This document shows, piece by piece, positions 1 through 6,335 of a stretch of DNA of 11,619 nucleotides; position 1 is the first letter of the stretch, and each line of letters begins with the position of its first letter. The DNA is from Candidatus Cloacimonadota bacterium (GTDB lineage Bacteria; Cloacimonadota; Cloacimonadia; JGIOTU-2). Position numbers and translations under genes: made by a program. The stretch covers positions 1 to 11,619 of the forward strand of contig JAGGUR010000144.1 in NCBI GenBank assembly GCA_021158425.1, in the 5' to 3' direction. Under the pieces are notes generated by a model. It was not told the DNA's origin. It made no database searches and was given only the letters and a program-made list of their open reading frames with translations.

Positions 1-782
1 TCTTGATACTTCTTTTTACAAAGTATCATTCCAGCTCGTGGGCCCCGCAATGTCTTATGGGTTGTCGTTGTAACAAAATCAGCGTATGGAACTGGTGATG
101 GATGAAGCCCAGCGACAATTAAACCCGCAATGTGAGCAATGTCAGCTACCAAGTATGCACCCACTTCATCAGCAATCCCTTTAAACTTTTTGAAATCAAT
201 TATTCTTGGATATGCAGATGCTCCACACATTATCAGTTTTGGCCTTTCTCTTTTTGCAATTTCCATCAATTCGTCATAATCAAGTTGTTCTGTCACTTTG
301 TTTACTTCATAATGAACAGCATTATAAAAAATACCTGAAAAGCTAACCGTATGACCATGTGTTAGATGACCTCCATGAGAAAGGCTCATCCCCATAATTT
401 TATCACCTGGTTTTAGAACTGCAAAGTAAACTGCCATATTAGCTTGCGAGCCAGAATGAGGTTGGACATTTGCATGTTCAGCGCCAAATAATTCTTTTGC
501 TCTTTCAATTGCCAGTCTTTCAGCATCATTAACAAAATCACATCCGCCATAGTATCTTCCACTCAACCTGTAAGTTAGTTCCCCAGTCTCTCTGCTTCTT
601 CTATATGGATAACCTTCTGCGTATTTGTTTGTCATAATACAGCCTGTCGCTTCCAATACAGAATAATCCACATAATTTTCTGAAGCAATAAGTTCCAGAT
701 TTTCTGACTGCCTCTTTAATTCACCCATAATTGCTTGATAAATTTCTGGGTCAGCTTTTCTTATTTCATTATAATTTATCAT
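1..782 (-). CDS. glyA: Serine hydroxymethyltransferase, C-terminal part cut by window edge
   Basis: PLP enzyme that interconverts serine + tetrahydrofolate with glycine + 5,10-methylene-THF; cytosolic. I translated 260 codons from the ATG at 782-780. The family signatures run in order: ELIASENY (30-37), YAEGYP (54-59), GRYYGGC (75-81), [10 protein letters not shown] (106-115), SHGGHLTHG (135-143), DIAHIAGL (214-221) and [14 protein letters not shown] (238-251). Lys243 is the expected PLP Schiff-base lysine. Compared with E. coli GlyA (as I recall it), the protein carries about 14 extra residues between YAEGYP and RYYGG, which shifts the lysine from 229 to 243. The start is set by a GGAGG Shine-Dalgarno at 791-787, four bases upstream. 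The gene lies downstream of rpiB on the same strand after a 116-bp gap that may hold its own promoter. Its products, glycine and C1-folate, are inputs for the purine operon on the other strand. The C-terminal domain is outside the window. Confidence 0.97.
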   Translation of the reverse strand, partial: MINYNEIRKADPEIYQAIMGELKRQSENLELIASENYVDYSVLEATGCIMTNKYAEGYPYRRSRETGELTYRLSGRYYGGCDFVNDAERLAIERAKELFGAEHANVQPHSGSQANMAVYFAVLKPGDKIMGMSLSHGGHLTHGHTVSFSGIFYNAVHYEVNKVTEQLDYDELMEIAKRERPKLIMCGASAYPRIIDFKKFKGIADEVGAYLVADIAHIAGLIVAGLHPSPVPYADFVTTTTHKTLRGPRAGMILCKKKYQ

Positions 783-784
783 TT

Positions 785-802
785 TTCCTCCGTAAGTTAT
801 TA
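785..802 (-). promoter_or_regulatory. glyA ribosome binding site and leader motif shared with ptb
   Basis: On the minus strand the leader reads TTACGGAGGAA (795-785), with GGAGG ending four bases before the glyA ATG. It is preceded by TAATAACT (802-795). The same two blocks occur before ptb, at 2258-2248 and 2270-2263, with four extra bases (AATA) between them. The Shine-Dalgarno assignment is secure; a regulatory meaning for the shared upstream block is only inference. Confidence 0.7.
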
Positions 803-840
803 ACTACAAATTAATAAAGAAAAAACACTTTTGTATGAAT

Positions 841-869
841 ATTATAAAACAGTTAGTTTAAAAACAATC
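841..869 (-). promoter_or_regulatory. Candidate glyA promoter
   Basis: On the minus strand there is a consensus -10 hexamer, TATAAT, at 846-841. Upstream, either TTGTTT (867-862, 15-bp spacer) or GATTGT (869-864, 17-bp spacer) could serve as a weak -35. It sits in the only sizeable gap of the ptb-rpiB-glyA cluster, about 60 bp before the glyA start, so glyA may be transcribed separately as well as from upstream. The DNA is very AT-rich, so a chance TATAAT is quite possible. Confidence 0.35.
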
Positions 870-879
870 CATTGTTTTT
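860..879. terminator. Possible weak bidirectional hairpin downstream of rpiB
   Basis: AAAAACAA (860-867), loop TCCA, TTGTTTTT (872-879): a perfect 8-bp AT-rich inverted repeat with a tetraloop and a T-rich 3' arm, located just past the rpiB stop. It could slow or end transcription leaving rpiB. It lacks a GC-rich stem and overlaps the candidate glyA -35, so termination is doubtful. Confidence 0.25.
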
Positions 880-898
880 CTTTATCTATTCTGTGGTA

Positions 899-1336
899 TT
901 ATTTCATTTCAAAATATTTAATTTTATCAATTCTTCTTTTATGTCTTCCACCATTGAATTCAGTATTAAGCCATGTCTTAACTATCTCTACGGCTAAATC
1001 TTTATTCATAAATCTCCCTGCTAAAACCAGAATATTTGCATCATTATGTTGTCTGGAAAGTTTCGCAATTTCAACAGAATTACAAAGCGCAGCTCTTATT
1101 CCTTTAACCTTATTGGCGACAATACTCATACCAATACCGGTTCCACAAATTAGTATACCTCTATCAAATTCTCCTTGTGCAACCTTTTCTGAAGCGGAAA
1201 AGCCAAAATCTGGATAATCTACAGATTCTTCACTATCAGTTCCAAAATCTTTAACAGAATATTTTTTATCAAGAAATTCAATTAAAGATTTTTTTAATTT
1301 ATATCCTGCATGGTCAGAAGCAATAATAATTCTCAT
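899..1336 (-). CDS. rpiB: Ribose-5-phosphate isomerase B (RpiB/LacAB family)
   Basis: Interconverts ribose-5-phosphate and ribulose-5-phosphate in the non-oxidative pentose phosphate pathway; ribose-5-phosphate is the precursor of PRPP. The 145-residue length is typical. Visible signatures are [10 protein letters not shown] at the N-terminus (Asp8-His9, phosphate/substrate region), [11 protein letters not shown] (62-72) with the catalytic-base cysteine Cys64, [10 protein letters not shown] (94-103) with His97, and GGRHKRRI near the C-terminus (129-136). The LacA/LacB galactose isomerase alternative is disfavoured by the SRQHNDAN motif and by the adjacent glyA, an rpiB-glyA neighbourhood seen in many bacteria. 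It starts three bases after the ptb stop codon with no clear Shine-Dalgarno of its own, so it is probably translated by coupling to ptb. Confidence 0.95.
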   Translation of the reverse strand: MRIIIASDHAGYKLKKSLIEFLDKKYSVKDFGTDSEESVDYPDFGFSASEKVAQGEFDRGILICGTGIGMSIVANKVKGIRAALCNSVEIAKLSRQHNDANILVLAGRFMNKDLAVEIVKTWLNTEFNGGRHKRRIDKIKYFEMK

Positions 1337-1339
1337 AAT

Positions 1340-2245
1340 TTATGAAGTTAATGCTCCTAAAAGAATTGAGTAGTATTTTGAATCATCACTATCAGCACGA
1401 GAAGTCAAAATACAAGGTACTTTCGTTCCTGCAACAATTGCTGCTAACTCACCTTTTGCAAGATAGGTTAAAGTTTTATAAACCATATTTCCGGCTTCAA
1501 TATTTGGAAAGATAAATATATCAGCATCCCCAGCAACTTCACTCTTCACACCTTTAATCCTTACACTTTCTTTTGATACTGCCAAATCCATTGCTAAAGG
1601 CCCATCAATAAGAATATCTTTAAATTGTTTTCTGTCTTGCATTTTTGCGAGTATTGCCGCATCAAGTGTACACGGCATCTTTGGATTTACTTTTTCAACA
1701 GCTGCGAGAATAGCAACCTTAGGTTTTTGAATACCAAGTGCATTAGCTACTTGCCTGGAATATTCTATCATTTTTATCTTTTGAGAAAGATCTGGATATG
1801 GGATAACAGCAACATCAGAAAGTATCATCAATTTATGATAAGCTGGCAATTCTACAACAGTTACATGTGATAACACTCCTTTAGGCGGCAATAATCCTTT
1901 CTTTTTATCTAAAATACCTCTCATATAAGCAGCAGACCCACAAAGTCCTTTCATAAGAAAATCAGCTTTGCCATCATGAATAATTTGAATTGCCTTTTCA
2001 ATTCCCTCTTTTTCTGAATGGACATCAATAATTTTCATTTGTGAAATATCTACATTTTTTTCTTTTGCTACCTCCTTAATCTTTTCTTTTTGACCAGTAA
2101 CAACCACATTAATGAAGCCATTATTTAATGCTCTACCTATTGCACCAATAGTATGCGGGTCTTGAGCCATAACAACAGATAAGGTCTTCTTCTCTCTAAG
2201 ATCTAATAAATCCTCAATATCTTTTAGATGACGAATTGGTTTCAC
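1340..2245 (-). CDS. ptb: Phosphate butyryl/acetyltransferase family protein (Ptb-like)
   Basis: Family that transfers an acyl group between CoA and phosphate (acyl-CoA + Pi to acyl-phosphate + CoA). It normally pairs with an acyl kinase to make ATP. The 301-residue length fits Ptb and is shorter than many Pta proteins. Features include AQDPHTIGAIGRA (27-39), GKADFLMKGL (92-101), LSHVTVVELP (125-134), ILIDGPLAMDLA (211-222), the C-terminal GDADIFIFPNIEAGN (239-253), and PCILTSRADSDDSK (277-290), which resembles the CoA/Pi-binding end of Ptb proteins. The start is GTG (2245-2243), four bases after a strong GGAGG. No butyrate or acetate kinase gene adjoins it here. The acyl chain preference cannot be read from sequence; phosphate acetyltransferase activity is possible. 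Confidence 0.88.
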   Translation of the reverse strand: MKPIRHLKDIEDLLDLREKKTLSVVMAQDPHTIGAIGRALNNGFINVVVTGQKEKIKEVAKEKNVDISQMKIIDVHSEKEGIEKAIQIIHDGKADFLMKGLCGSAAYMRGILDKKKGLLPPKGVLSHVTVVELPAYHKLMILSDVAVIPYPDLSQKIKMIEYSRQVANALGIQKPKVAILAAVEKVNPKMPCTLDAAILAKMQDRKQFKDILIDGPLAMDLAVSKESVRIKGVKSEVAGDADIFIFPNIEAGNMVYKTLTYLAKGELAAIVAGTKVPCILTSRADSDDSKYYSILLGALTS

Positions 2246-2247
2246 AC

Positions 2248-2270
2248 TTCCTCCGTAATATTAGTTATTA
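2248..2270 (-). promoter_or_regulatory. ptb ribosome binding site and shared leader motif
   Basis: Minus-strand TTACGGAGGAA (2258-2248) holds GGAGG four bases before the GTG start. It matches the glyA leader base for base over 11 nt, and TAATAACT (2270-2263) upstream is also shared. This Shine-Dalgarno supports the GTG start over any internal ATG. Confidence 0.7.
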
Positions 2271-2277
2271 GTGATTT

Positions 2278-2305
2278 TCTTTAGATAGTATTTATTTACT
2301 GTCAA
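2278..2305 (-). promoter_or_regulatory. Candidate promoter of ptb-rpiB(-glyA)
   Basis: A consensus -35 hexamer, TTGACA, lies at 2305-2300 on the minus strand. A weak -10, TAAAGA (2283-2278), follows after 16 bp. Its location, 33-60 bases before the ptb start, fits a housekeeping promoter. The -10 is poor, so the call is tentative. Confidence 0.4.
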
Positions 2306-2366
2306 GAATTTCCATAATAACATTAAATTTTTCACAGATCACTTTATTAATATAAATTCAAATTAC

Positions 2367-2394
2367 TTGACACTAAATTAGTAAAATTAGTCAA
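2367..2394 (+). promoter_or_regulatory. Candidate tRNA-Glu promoter (-35 only is convincing)
   Basis: A perfect TTGACA at 2367-2372 lies 34 bp before the mature tRNA 5' end, about where a tRNA promoter should start. No good -10 occurs at 16-18 bp; the nearest options are TAGTCA-like at 15 bp. This and the ptb promoter candidate diverge from the same 160-bp intergenic stretch. Confidence 0.4.
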
Positions 2395-2406
2395 AAAAGA
2401 TTCTAT

Positions 2407-2481
2407 GGCCCTATCGTCTAGGGGTTAGGACGCCGGATTCTCATTCCGGTAACAGGGGTTCGATTCCCCTTGGGGCTGCCA
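2407..2481 (+). tRNA. tRNA-Glu, anticodon CTC
   Basis: A complete cloverleaf can be drawn by eye. The acceptor stem is GGCCCTA (2407-2413) with TGGGGCT (2471-2477), including terminal G:U and internal U:G wobbles, followed by discriminator G and encoded CCA (2479-2481). The anticodon stem is CCGGA/TCCGG (2433-2437, 2445-2449), around the loop TTCTCAT with anticodon CTC at 2440-2442. The T arm is AGGGG-TTCGATT-CCCCT (2454-2470). The overall sequence, with TCGTCTAGGGGTTAGGAC in the D region and GGTAACAGGGG in the variable/T region, is characteristic of bacterial tRNA-Glu. It reads GAG codons. It lies upstream of, and co-oriented with, the purine operon; no clear terminator separates them. Confidence 0.96.
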
Positions 2482-2520
2482 ATCTTATTCAACCTATTAT
2501 TTCATCTCTTCAATCTGTCT

Positions 2521-2545
2521 AGTCCCCCGACATATCGGGGAGACT
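2521..2545. repeat. GC-rich palindrome in the tRNA-purD gap
   Basis: AGTC-CCCCGA (2521-2530), loop CATA, TCGGGG-A-GACT (2535-2545): a 10-bp stem with a single bulged A. The inner CCCCGACATATCGGGG is a perfect inverted repeat. No T-run follows, so it does not look like a standard intrinsic terminator. It is GC-rich inside a very AT-rich intergenic stretch, which suggests an inserted repetitive palindrome, or a binding or processing site. There is no second copy in this window. Confidence 0.6.
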
Positions 2546-2644
2546 GCTATTTCAGTAATTCTCTACTTGATATGTTACTCTATTACTCAAAATTTTGCTT
2601 ATTCAGTTTATTGAGCATTTCACTATGCGTCGTCATCAATAATC

Positions 2645-2698
2645 TTGACAATTCCATATTTTTTTTACTTTTCAACCATAAAAAAATAATACTATAAA
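2645..2698 (+). promoter_or_regulatory. Candidate promoter region for the purine operon
   Basis: TTGACA at 2645-2650 is followed by TACTTT (2666-2671) at a short 15-bp spacing. Alternatively TATAAA (2693-2698) could be a -10, with a weak TTTCAA -35 at 2670-2675 and a 17-bp spacer. Either places transcription start shortly upstream of purD. No purine riboswitch core, E. coli PurR operator or Bacillus PurBox is recognisable between 2482 and 2752, so regulation of the operon is not apparent. Confidence 0.35.
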
Positions 2699-2752
2699 TA
2701 TGTTTAATTCCGTCAATATAATTAAGCATTACAGAATAACTGATAAGAAACT

Positions 2753-4054
2753 ATGCAAAAAATTTTGATAGTTGGAGGCGGTGGTAGAGAACACTCACTG
2801 GGTTGGAAACTATCTCAAAGCAAAGAAATTTCCGAGGTTTTATATGCTCCAGGAAACGCAGGAACTAAAGAGGAAAAAGGAAGAAACATACCAATTAATA
2901 GCACAAAAAAAGAAAATTTTCCTGCATTATTGGACTTAATTAAATCTGAAAATATTGATTTGACACTTATTGGTCCTGAAGCACCATTAGCAGATGGCTT
3001 GGTGGATTACCTAAACTCTTCAGGTTATAACAGGGTGTTTGGACCTACGAAAGAAGCAACAAGGTTAGAATCAGATAAATTCTTTTCTTACGATTTAATG
3101 GAAAAGCTCAATATACCACAAGCAGAATCTATTAAATGCTATTCTACGAATGAAGCAATAAAAGCAATACATAAACTTTCTACTAAAGAAGGCATTGTCT
3201 TAAAGGCTCGCGGTCTTACTGGTGGGAAAGGTGTTATTGTATGTGATTCAAAAGAGCAAGCACTCGCAAATATAGTTAATCACACGAAAAAATACGGACA
3301 GGATGTTTTAATTGCTGAAAGATTATTCGGAGAAGAGTTTTCTGTTTTTGGAATCTCAGATGGGAAAAAAGTATTGCCACTTGAAATCTCTATTCAGGAC
3401 CATAAACCGCTATTAGATGAAGATAAAGGGCCCAACACTGGCGGTATGGGTGCTTATGCTCCAGCACCGGTTGCTAATGTTGATATGGTTAAGTATATTG
3501 CGGAAAATATTATGACACCAATTGTTCAAAAAATGGCAAATGATGGTGTGCCATATAAAGGACTTTTGTATGGCGGAATGATAATGACAAACAAAGGCCC
3601 AAAAGTTCTTGAATTTAATGTTCGCTTTGGTGACCCAGAATCTCAACCTGCAATGATGATGATTAAAAGCGATTTATATGAGGTGCTGTCTTTAGCTTTA
3701 GAAGGCAACCTGTCTGGTGCAAATATAGAATTTAAGCCGGGAGCATCCTGCTGTGTTGTTATAGCATCAAAAGGCTACCCTAAAAAATACAAAAAAGGCC
3801 TTAAGATATCTGGTTTAAAAGAAGTAAACAGTATCAAAAATGTAAAAGTGTTTCATGCAGGAACGAAAACATATAAAGACTCTATTTTAACAGCTGGCGG
3901 AAGAATACTTGGAGTAACTAGTTATTCACCAAACGGAATTAAAGAAGCACAAAAAATAGCATACAAAGCAGTCTCAAAAATAAAAATTGAAGGTGGATTC
4001 TATTATAGAAAAGATATAGCAAATAAAGCACTAAAATATGATAAAGATAATTGA
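2753..4054 (+). CDS. purD: Phosphoribosylamine-glycine ligase (GAR synthetase)
   Basis: ATP-grasp enzyme that joins glycine to phosphoribosylamine, the second step of IMP synthesis. The 433-residue length is normal. Visible elements: N-terminal KILIVGGGGREH (3-14), DLTLIGPEAPLADG (69-82), ATP-grasp loop KARGLTGGKGV (151-161; the family is usually KADGLAAGKGV), QDHK (215-218), GPNTGGMGAYAP (227-238), metal-binding LEFNVRFGDPE (286-296) and SKGYP (339-343). The start matches the usual PurD N-terminus, but I see no Shine-Dalgarno before it, which is notable for the first gene of an operon. Its 3' end overlaps guaA by 17 bp. Confidence 0.97.
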   Translation: MQKILIVGGGGREHSLGWKLSQSKEISEVLYAPGNAGTKEEKGRNIPINSTKKENFPALLDLIKSENIDLTLIGPEAPLADGLVDYLNSSGYNRVFGPTKEATRLESDKFFSYDLMEKLNIPQAESIKCYSTNEAIKAIHKLSTKEGIVLKARGLTGGKGVIVCDSKEQALANIVNHTKKYGQDVLIAERLFGEEFSVFGISDGKKVLPLEISIQDHKPLLDEDKGPNTGGMGAYAPAPVANVDMVKYIAENIMTPIVQKMANDGVPYKGLLYGGMIMTNKGPKVLEFNVRFGDPESQPAMMMIKSDLYEVLSLALEGNLSGANIEFKPGASCCVVIASKGYPKKYKKGLKISGLKEVNSIKNVKVFHAGTKTYKDSILTAGGRILGVTSYSPNGIKEAQKIAYKAVSKIKIEGGFYYRKDIANKALKYDKDN

Positions 4055-5552
4055 TTGTGGAAGCCAATTAACCCAGAACATTGCCAGACGCATCCGTGAA
4101 TTGGGTGTTTTCACAGAGATTGTGCCATTCCACACTAAACCAAACAAAGTTTTAACTAAAGACCTGGAAGGGATTATCATTTCTGGCGGACAGTTTAGTG
4201 TTTACGATGAAAATTCTCCACTTTACTCAAAAGATATTCTCAATTCTGATATGCCAATACTTGGAATCTGCTATGGTCAACAATCCATTGCACACATTTT
4301 AGGAGGAAAAGTAAGACAAGCAGTTAATAGAGAATATGGAGAAACAAAAGTTAGTATAATAAAAACAAGTCCTCTTTTTAAGGGTATTCCTAAAAACTTC
4401 AAAGTGTGGATGAGTCATGGTGATGTTGTAGAAGAAGTGCCAAAAGATTTTAAGATTATTGCAGAGTCTCAAAACAAAGAAATTGCAGCTATGCAGAAAG
4501 CAAATATCTACTCTGTCCAATTTCATCCCGAAGTAGACCATACAGAATATGGAAGAAAGATTTTAGATAATTTTCTAACAATTTGCAATGCAGCAAGAAC
4601 CTGGGACCCAACAAGAGAATACAATAAAATAATCAAAGAAACTAAAGAAAAAATAAAAGGAAAAACTGGGGTTGGTGGTATCAGTGGTGGCGTGGATTCA
4701 ACAACACTCTCTGTTTTACTTAATAAAATCGCTGATAAAAATTATCATCCAATATTCATTGATAATGGACTATTGAGACTAAATGAGTTAGCAGAAGTTA
4801 AATCAATCTTGAACGAACTTAATTTAAATGTAATCTATGTAGATGCAAGAAAAAAATTCCTGAAAGAATTAAAGGGTATCACTAACCCAGATGAAAAAAG
4901 AAAAATTATTGGCAATGAATTTATCAAAATTTTTGAAGAGGAAGCAAAAAAACTTGATGCAGAATATCTTGCACAGGGCACTCTCTACCCGGATGTAATT
5001 GAAAGTGTCCCGGTATATGGCTCATCATCAAAAATAAAAAGACACCATAATGTGGGAGGTCTTCCAGAAAAAATGAACCTAAAAATTATTGAGCCTTTTA
5101 AAAATTTATTCAAGGATGAAGTAAGAAAAATAGCAAAACAAAAATTAGGATTACCAAAAAAACTTATTTACAGACATCCATTTCCTGGTCCTGGTTTAGG
5201 AGTAAGAATTATTGGAGAAATAACCAAAGAGAAGCTAATGACTCTAAAAAAAGCAGACTCAATCTTTATTGAAGAACTAAAGAAAAGAAATATTTACAAT
5301 AATATAAGTCAGGCATTCGCTATCCTAACAAGCACGCAATCCGTTGGTGTTATGGGGGATGAACACACATATAAAAACATTATTGCACTAAGAGCAGTAA
5401 CAACAAAGGATTTTATGACTGCTGATTGGTATGATTTTGATAAGAAGGATTTAACAGCAATTGTCAATAGAATTATAAATGAAGTTGATGGCATCAACAG
5501 GGTTGTTTATGACATAACACAAAAACCACCAGGCACAATAGAGTGGGAATAA
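4038..5552 (+). CDS. guaA: GMP synthase (glutamine-hydrolysing)
   Basis: Amidates XMP to GMP with glutamine and ATP. The 504 residues hold the whole fused enzyme. An N-terminal class I glutamine amidotransferase has the nucleophile elbow GICYGQQ with Cys78 and the triad His163/Glu165 in QFHPEVDHT. The ATP pyrophosphatase follows with its SGGVDS P-loop (216-221), then the dimerisation domain with IKRHHNVGGLPE, HPFPGPGLGVRI and the C-terminal PPGTIEWE. The oxyanion-loop motif reads SGGQFSVYDE (49-58) where most homologues have SGGPxSVY. The start fits the family N-terminus (MIKIIDCGSQLTQ) and lies inside purD, so translation is probably coupled. Placement between purD and purN, away from guaB, is unusual. 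Confidence 0.97.
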   Translation: MIKIIDCGSQLTQNIARRIRELGVFTEIVPFHTKPNKVLTKDLEGIIISGGQFSVYDENSPLYSKDILNSDMPILGICYGQQSIAHILGGKVRQAVNREYGETKVSIIKTSPLFKGIPKNFKVWMSHGDVVEEVPKDFKIIAESQNKEIAAMQKANIYSVQFHPEVDHTEYGRKILDNFLTICNAARTWDPTREYNKIIKETKEKIKGKTGVGGISGGVDSTTLSVLLNKIADKNYHPIFIDNGLLRLNELAEVKSILNELNLNVIYVDARKKFLKELKGITNPDEKRKIIGNEFIKIFEEEAKKLDAEYLAQGTLYPDVIESVPVYGSSSKIKRHHNVGGLPEKMNLKIIEPFKNLFKDEVRKIAKQKLGLPKKLIYRHPFPGPGLGVRIIGEITKEKLMTLKKADSIFIEELKKRNIYNNISQAFAILTSTQSVGVMGDEHTYKNIIALRAVTTKDFMTADWYDFDKKDLTAIVNRIINEVDGINRVVYDITQKPPGTIEWE

Positions 5553-5554
5553 AG

Positions 5555-6331
5555 ATGCAACTAAAAAAACTGTACAACCCAACAGAAGGCCAAATGAGAG
5601 TAGCTGCTTTAATGTCTGGAACAGGAACAAATTTAGTAAAAATCATTGAACATGAAAAAAAATTAGATAAAGAAAGAGGGAAATCCCCGTATCATATAGT
5701 AGTTATCTTTAGTGATACTTTTGACAGCAATGCAACAAGGATTGGCAAAAACTATGATATTCCTGTCATAACTCATGATATTAAAGGATTTTATTCTGCA
5801 AAAAACAAACCAAGAAAAGATTTAGAAACAAGAGTTAATTTTGATAATGAAACAATTAAAGCCCTATCTCCTTATGACATAAAAGTTGCCGCGTATGTCG
5901 GTTATATGAGTATTGTTACCAAACCATTAGTCAATGCATTTCTTGGAATTAATGTTCATCCAGCTGATTTGTCTATAATACAAGGAAATAAAAGAAAATA
6001 TTCTGGGGCTCATGCTGTAAGAAAAGCAATTCTTGCTGGAGAAAAATATCTCAAATCAACAACCCATATAATAGAATCAAGGGTTGATTACGGAAAAATT
6101 CTAATGATATCACAACCGCTAAAAGTAGAATTAGGAGATAATTTTGACCCAAATGACGAAGCCATTGTAAAAGAAGTTGAATATGAAAACCAGGAACGTC
6201 TTAAAAAGGCAGGCGATTGGATAATTTTTCCTAAAACTCTGCAATATATTGCAGAAGGAAGATACTCAGAAGATAAAACAGGTCACTTATACTTTGACGA
6301 GAAGCCAATTCCTGATGGATTAAAACTATAA
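5555..6331 (+). CDS. purN: Phosphoribosylglycinamide formyltransferase, divergent long form
   Basis: Probable GAR transformylase (10-formyl-THF + GAR to FGAR), the third step of the pathway. I start at ATG 5555, two bases after the guaA stop, giving 258 residues; an in-frame GTG at 5543 would add four residues inside guaA. The formyltransferase core is recognisable: RVAALMSGTGTN (15-26), GINVHPADL (131-139) with Asn133 and His135, and HIIESRVDYGKIL (171-183) with Asp178, matching the Asn-His-Asp triad of PurN. It departs from E. coli PurN in having about 50 extra residues overall, including a C-terminal tail after residue 210 and LSIIQGNKRKYSGAHAVRKA (139-158) where the family has a short SLLP...GLHT segment. 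The context, directly before purM, supports GAR formylation; another formyl-THF transferase function is less likely. Confidence 0.82.
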   Translation: MQLKKLYNPTEGQMRVAALMSGTGTNLVKIIEHEKKLDKERGKSPYHIVVIFSDTFDSNATRIGKNYDIPVITHDIKGFYSAKNKPRKDLETRVNFDNETIKALSPYDIKVAAYVGYMSIVTKPLVNAFLGINVHPADLSIIQGNKRKYSGAHAVRKAILAGEKYLKSTTHIIESRVDYGKILMISQPLKVELGDNFDPNDEAIVKEVEYENQERLKKAGDWIIFPKTLQYIAEGRYSEDKTGHLYFDEKPIPDGLKL

Positions 6332-6335
6332 TAAA

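Noticed and set aside
831..1217. Plus-strand open frame opposite rpiB
   Set aside because: Antisense shadow of a confidently identified RpiB; it has no recognisable domain or ribosome binding site and its composition follows the complementary gene.
2367..2394. Sigma-54 promoter before the tRNA
   Set aside because: The sequence after CTTGACAC lacks the GC element at the required distance, and a sigma-70-like -35 explains the hexamer better.
2438..2440. Reading the tRNA-Glu anticodon as TTC
   Set aside because: With the five-pair stem CCGGA/TCCGG, the seven-base loop is TTCTCAT, which places CTC at positions 34-36; TTC would shift the anticodon out of position.
2657..2688. T-run and A-run forming an AT-only hairpin as a terminator
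   Set aside because: The stem is only A:T pairs with a 13-14-base loop and no T-tail after it; it is probably just AT-rich leader sequence.
2482..2752. Purine riboswitch or PurR/PurBox operator before purD
   Set aside because: I looked for the conserved purine aptamer core, the ACGCAAACGTTTGCGT operator and the CGAA-type PurBox, and found none convincing.
5543..5554. GTG start for purN inside the guaA stop region
   Set aside because: It adds only four residues. ATG 5555, just after the guaA stop, is the simpler start, although the GTG cannot be strictly excluded.
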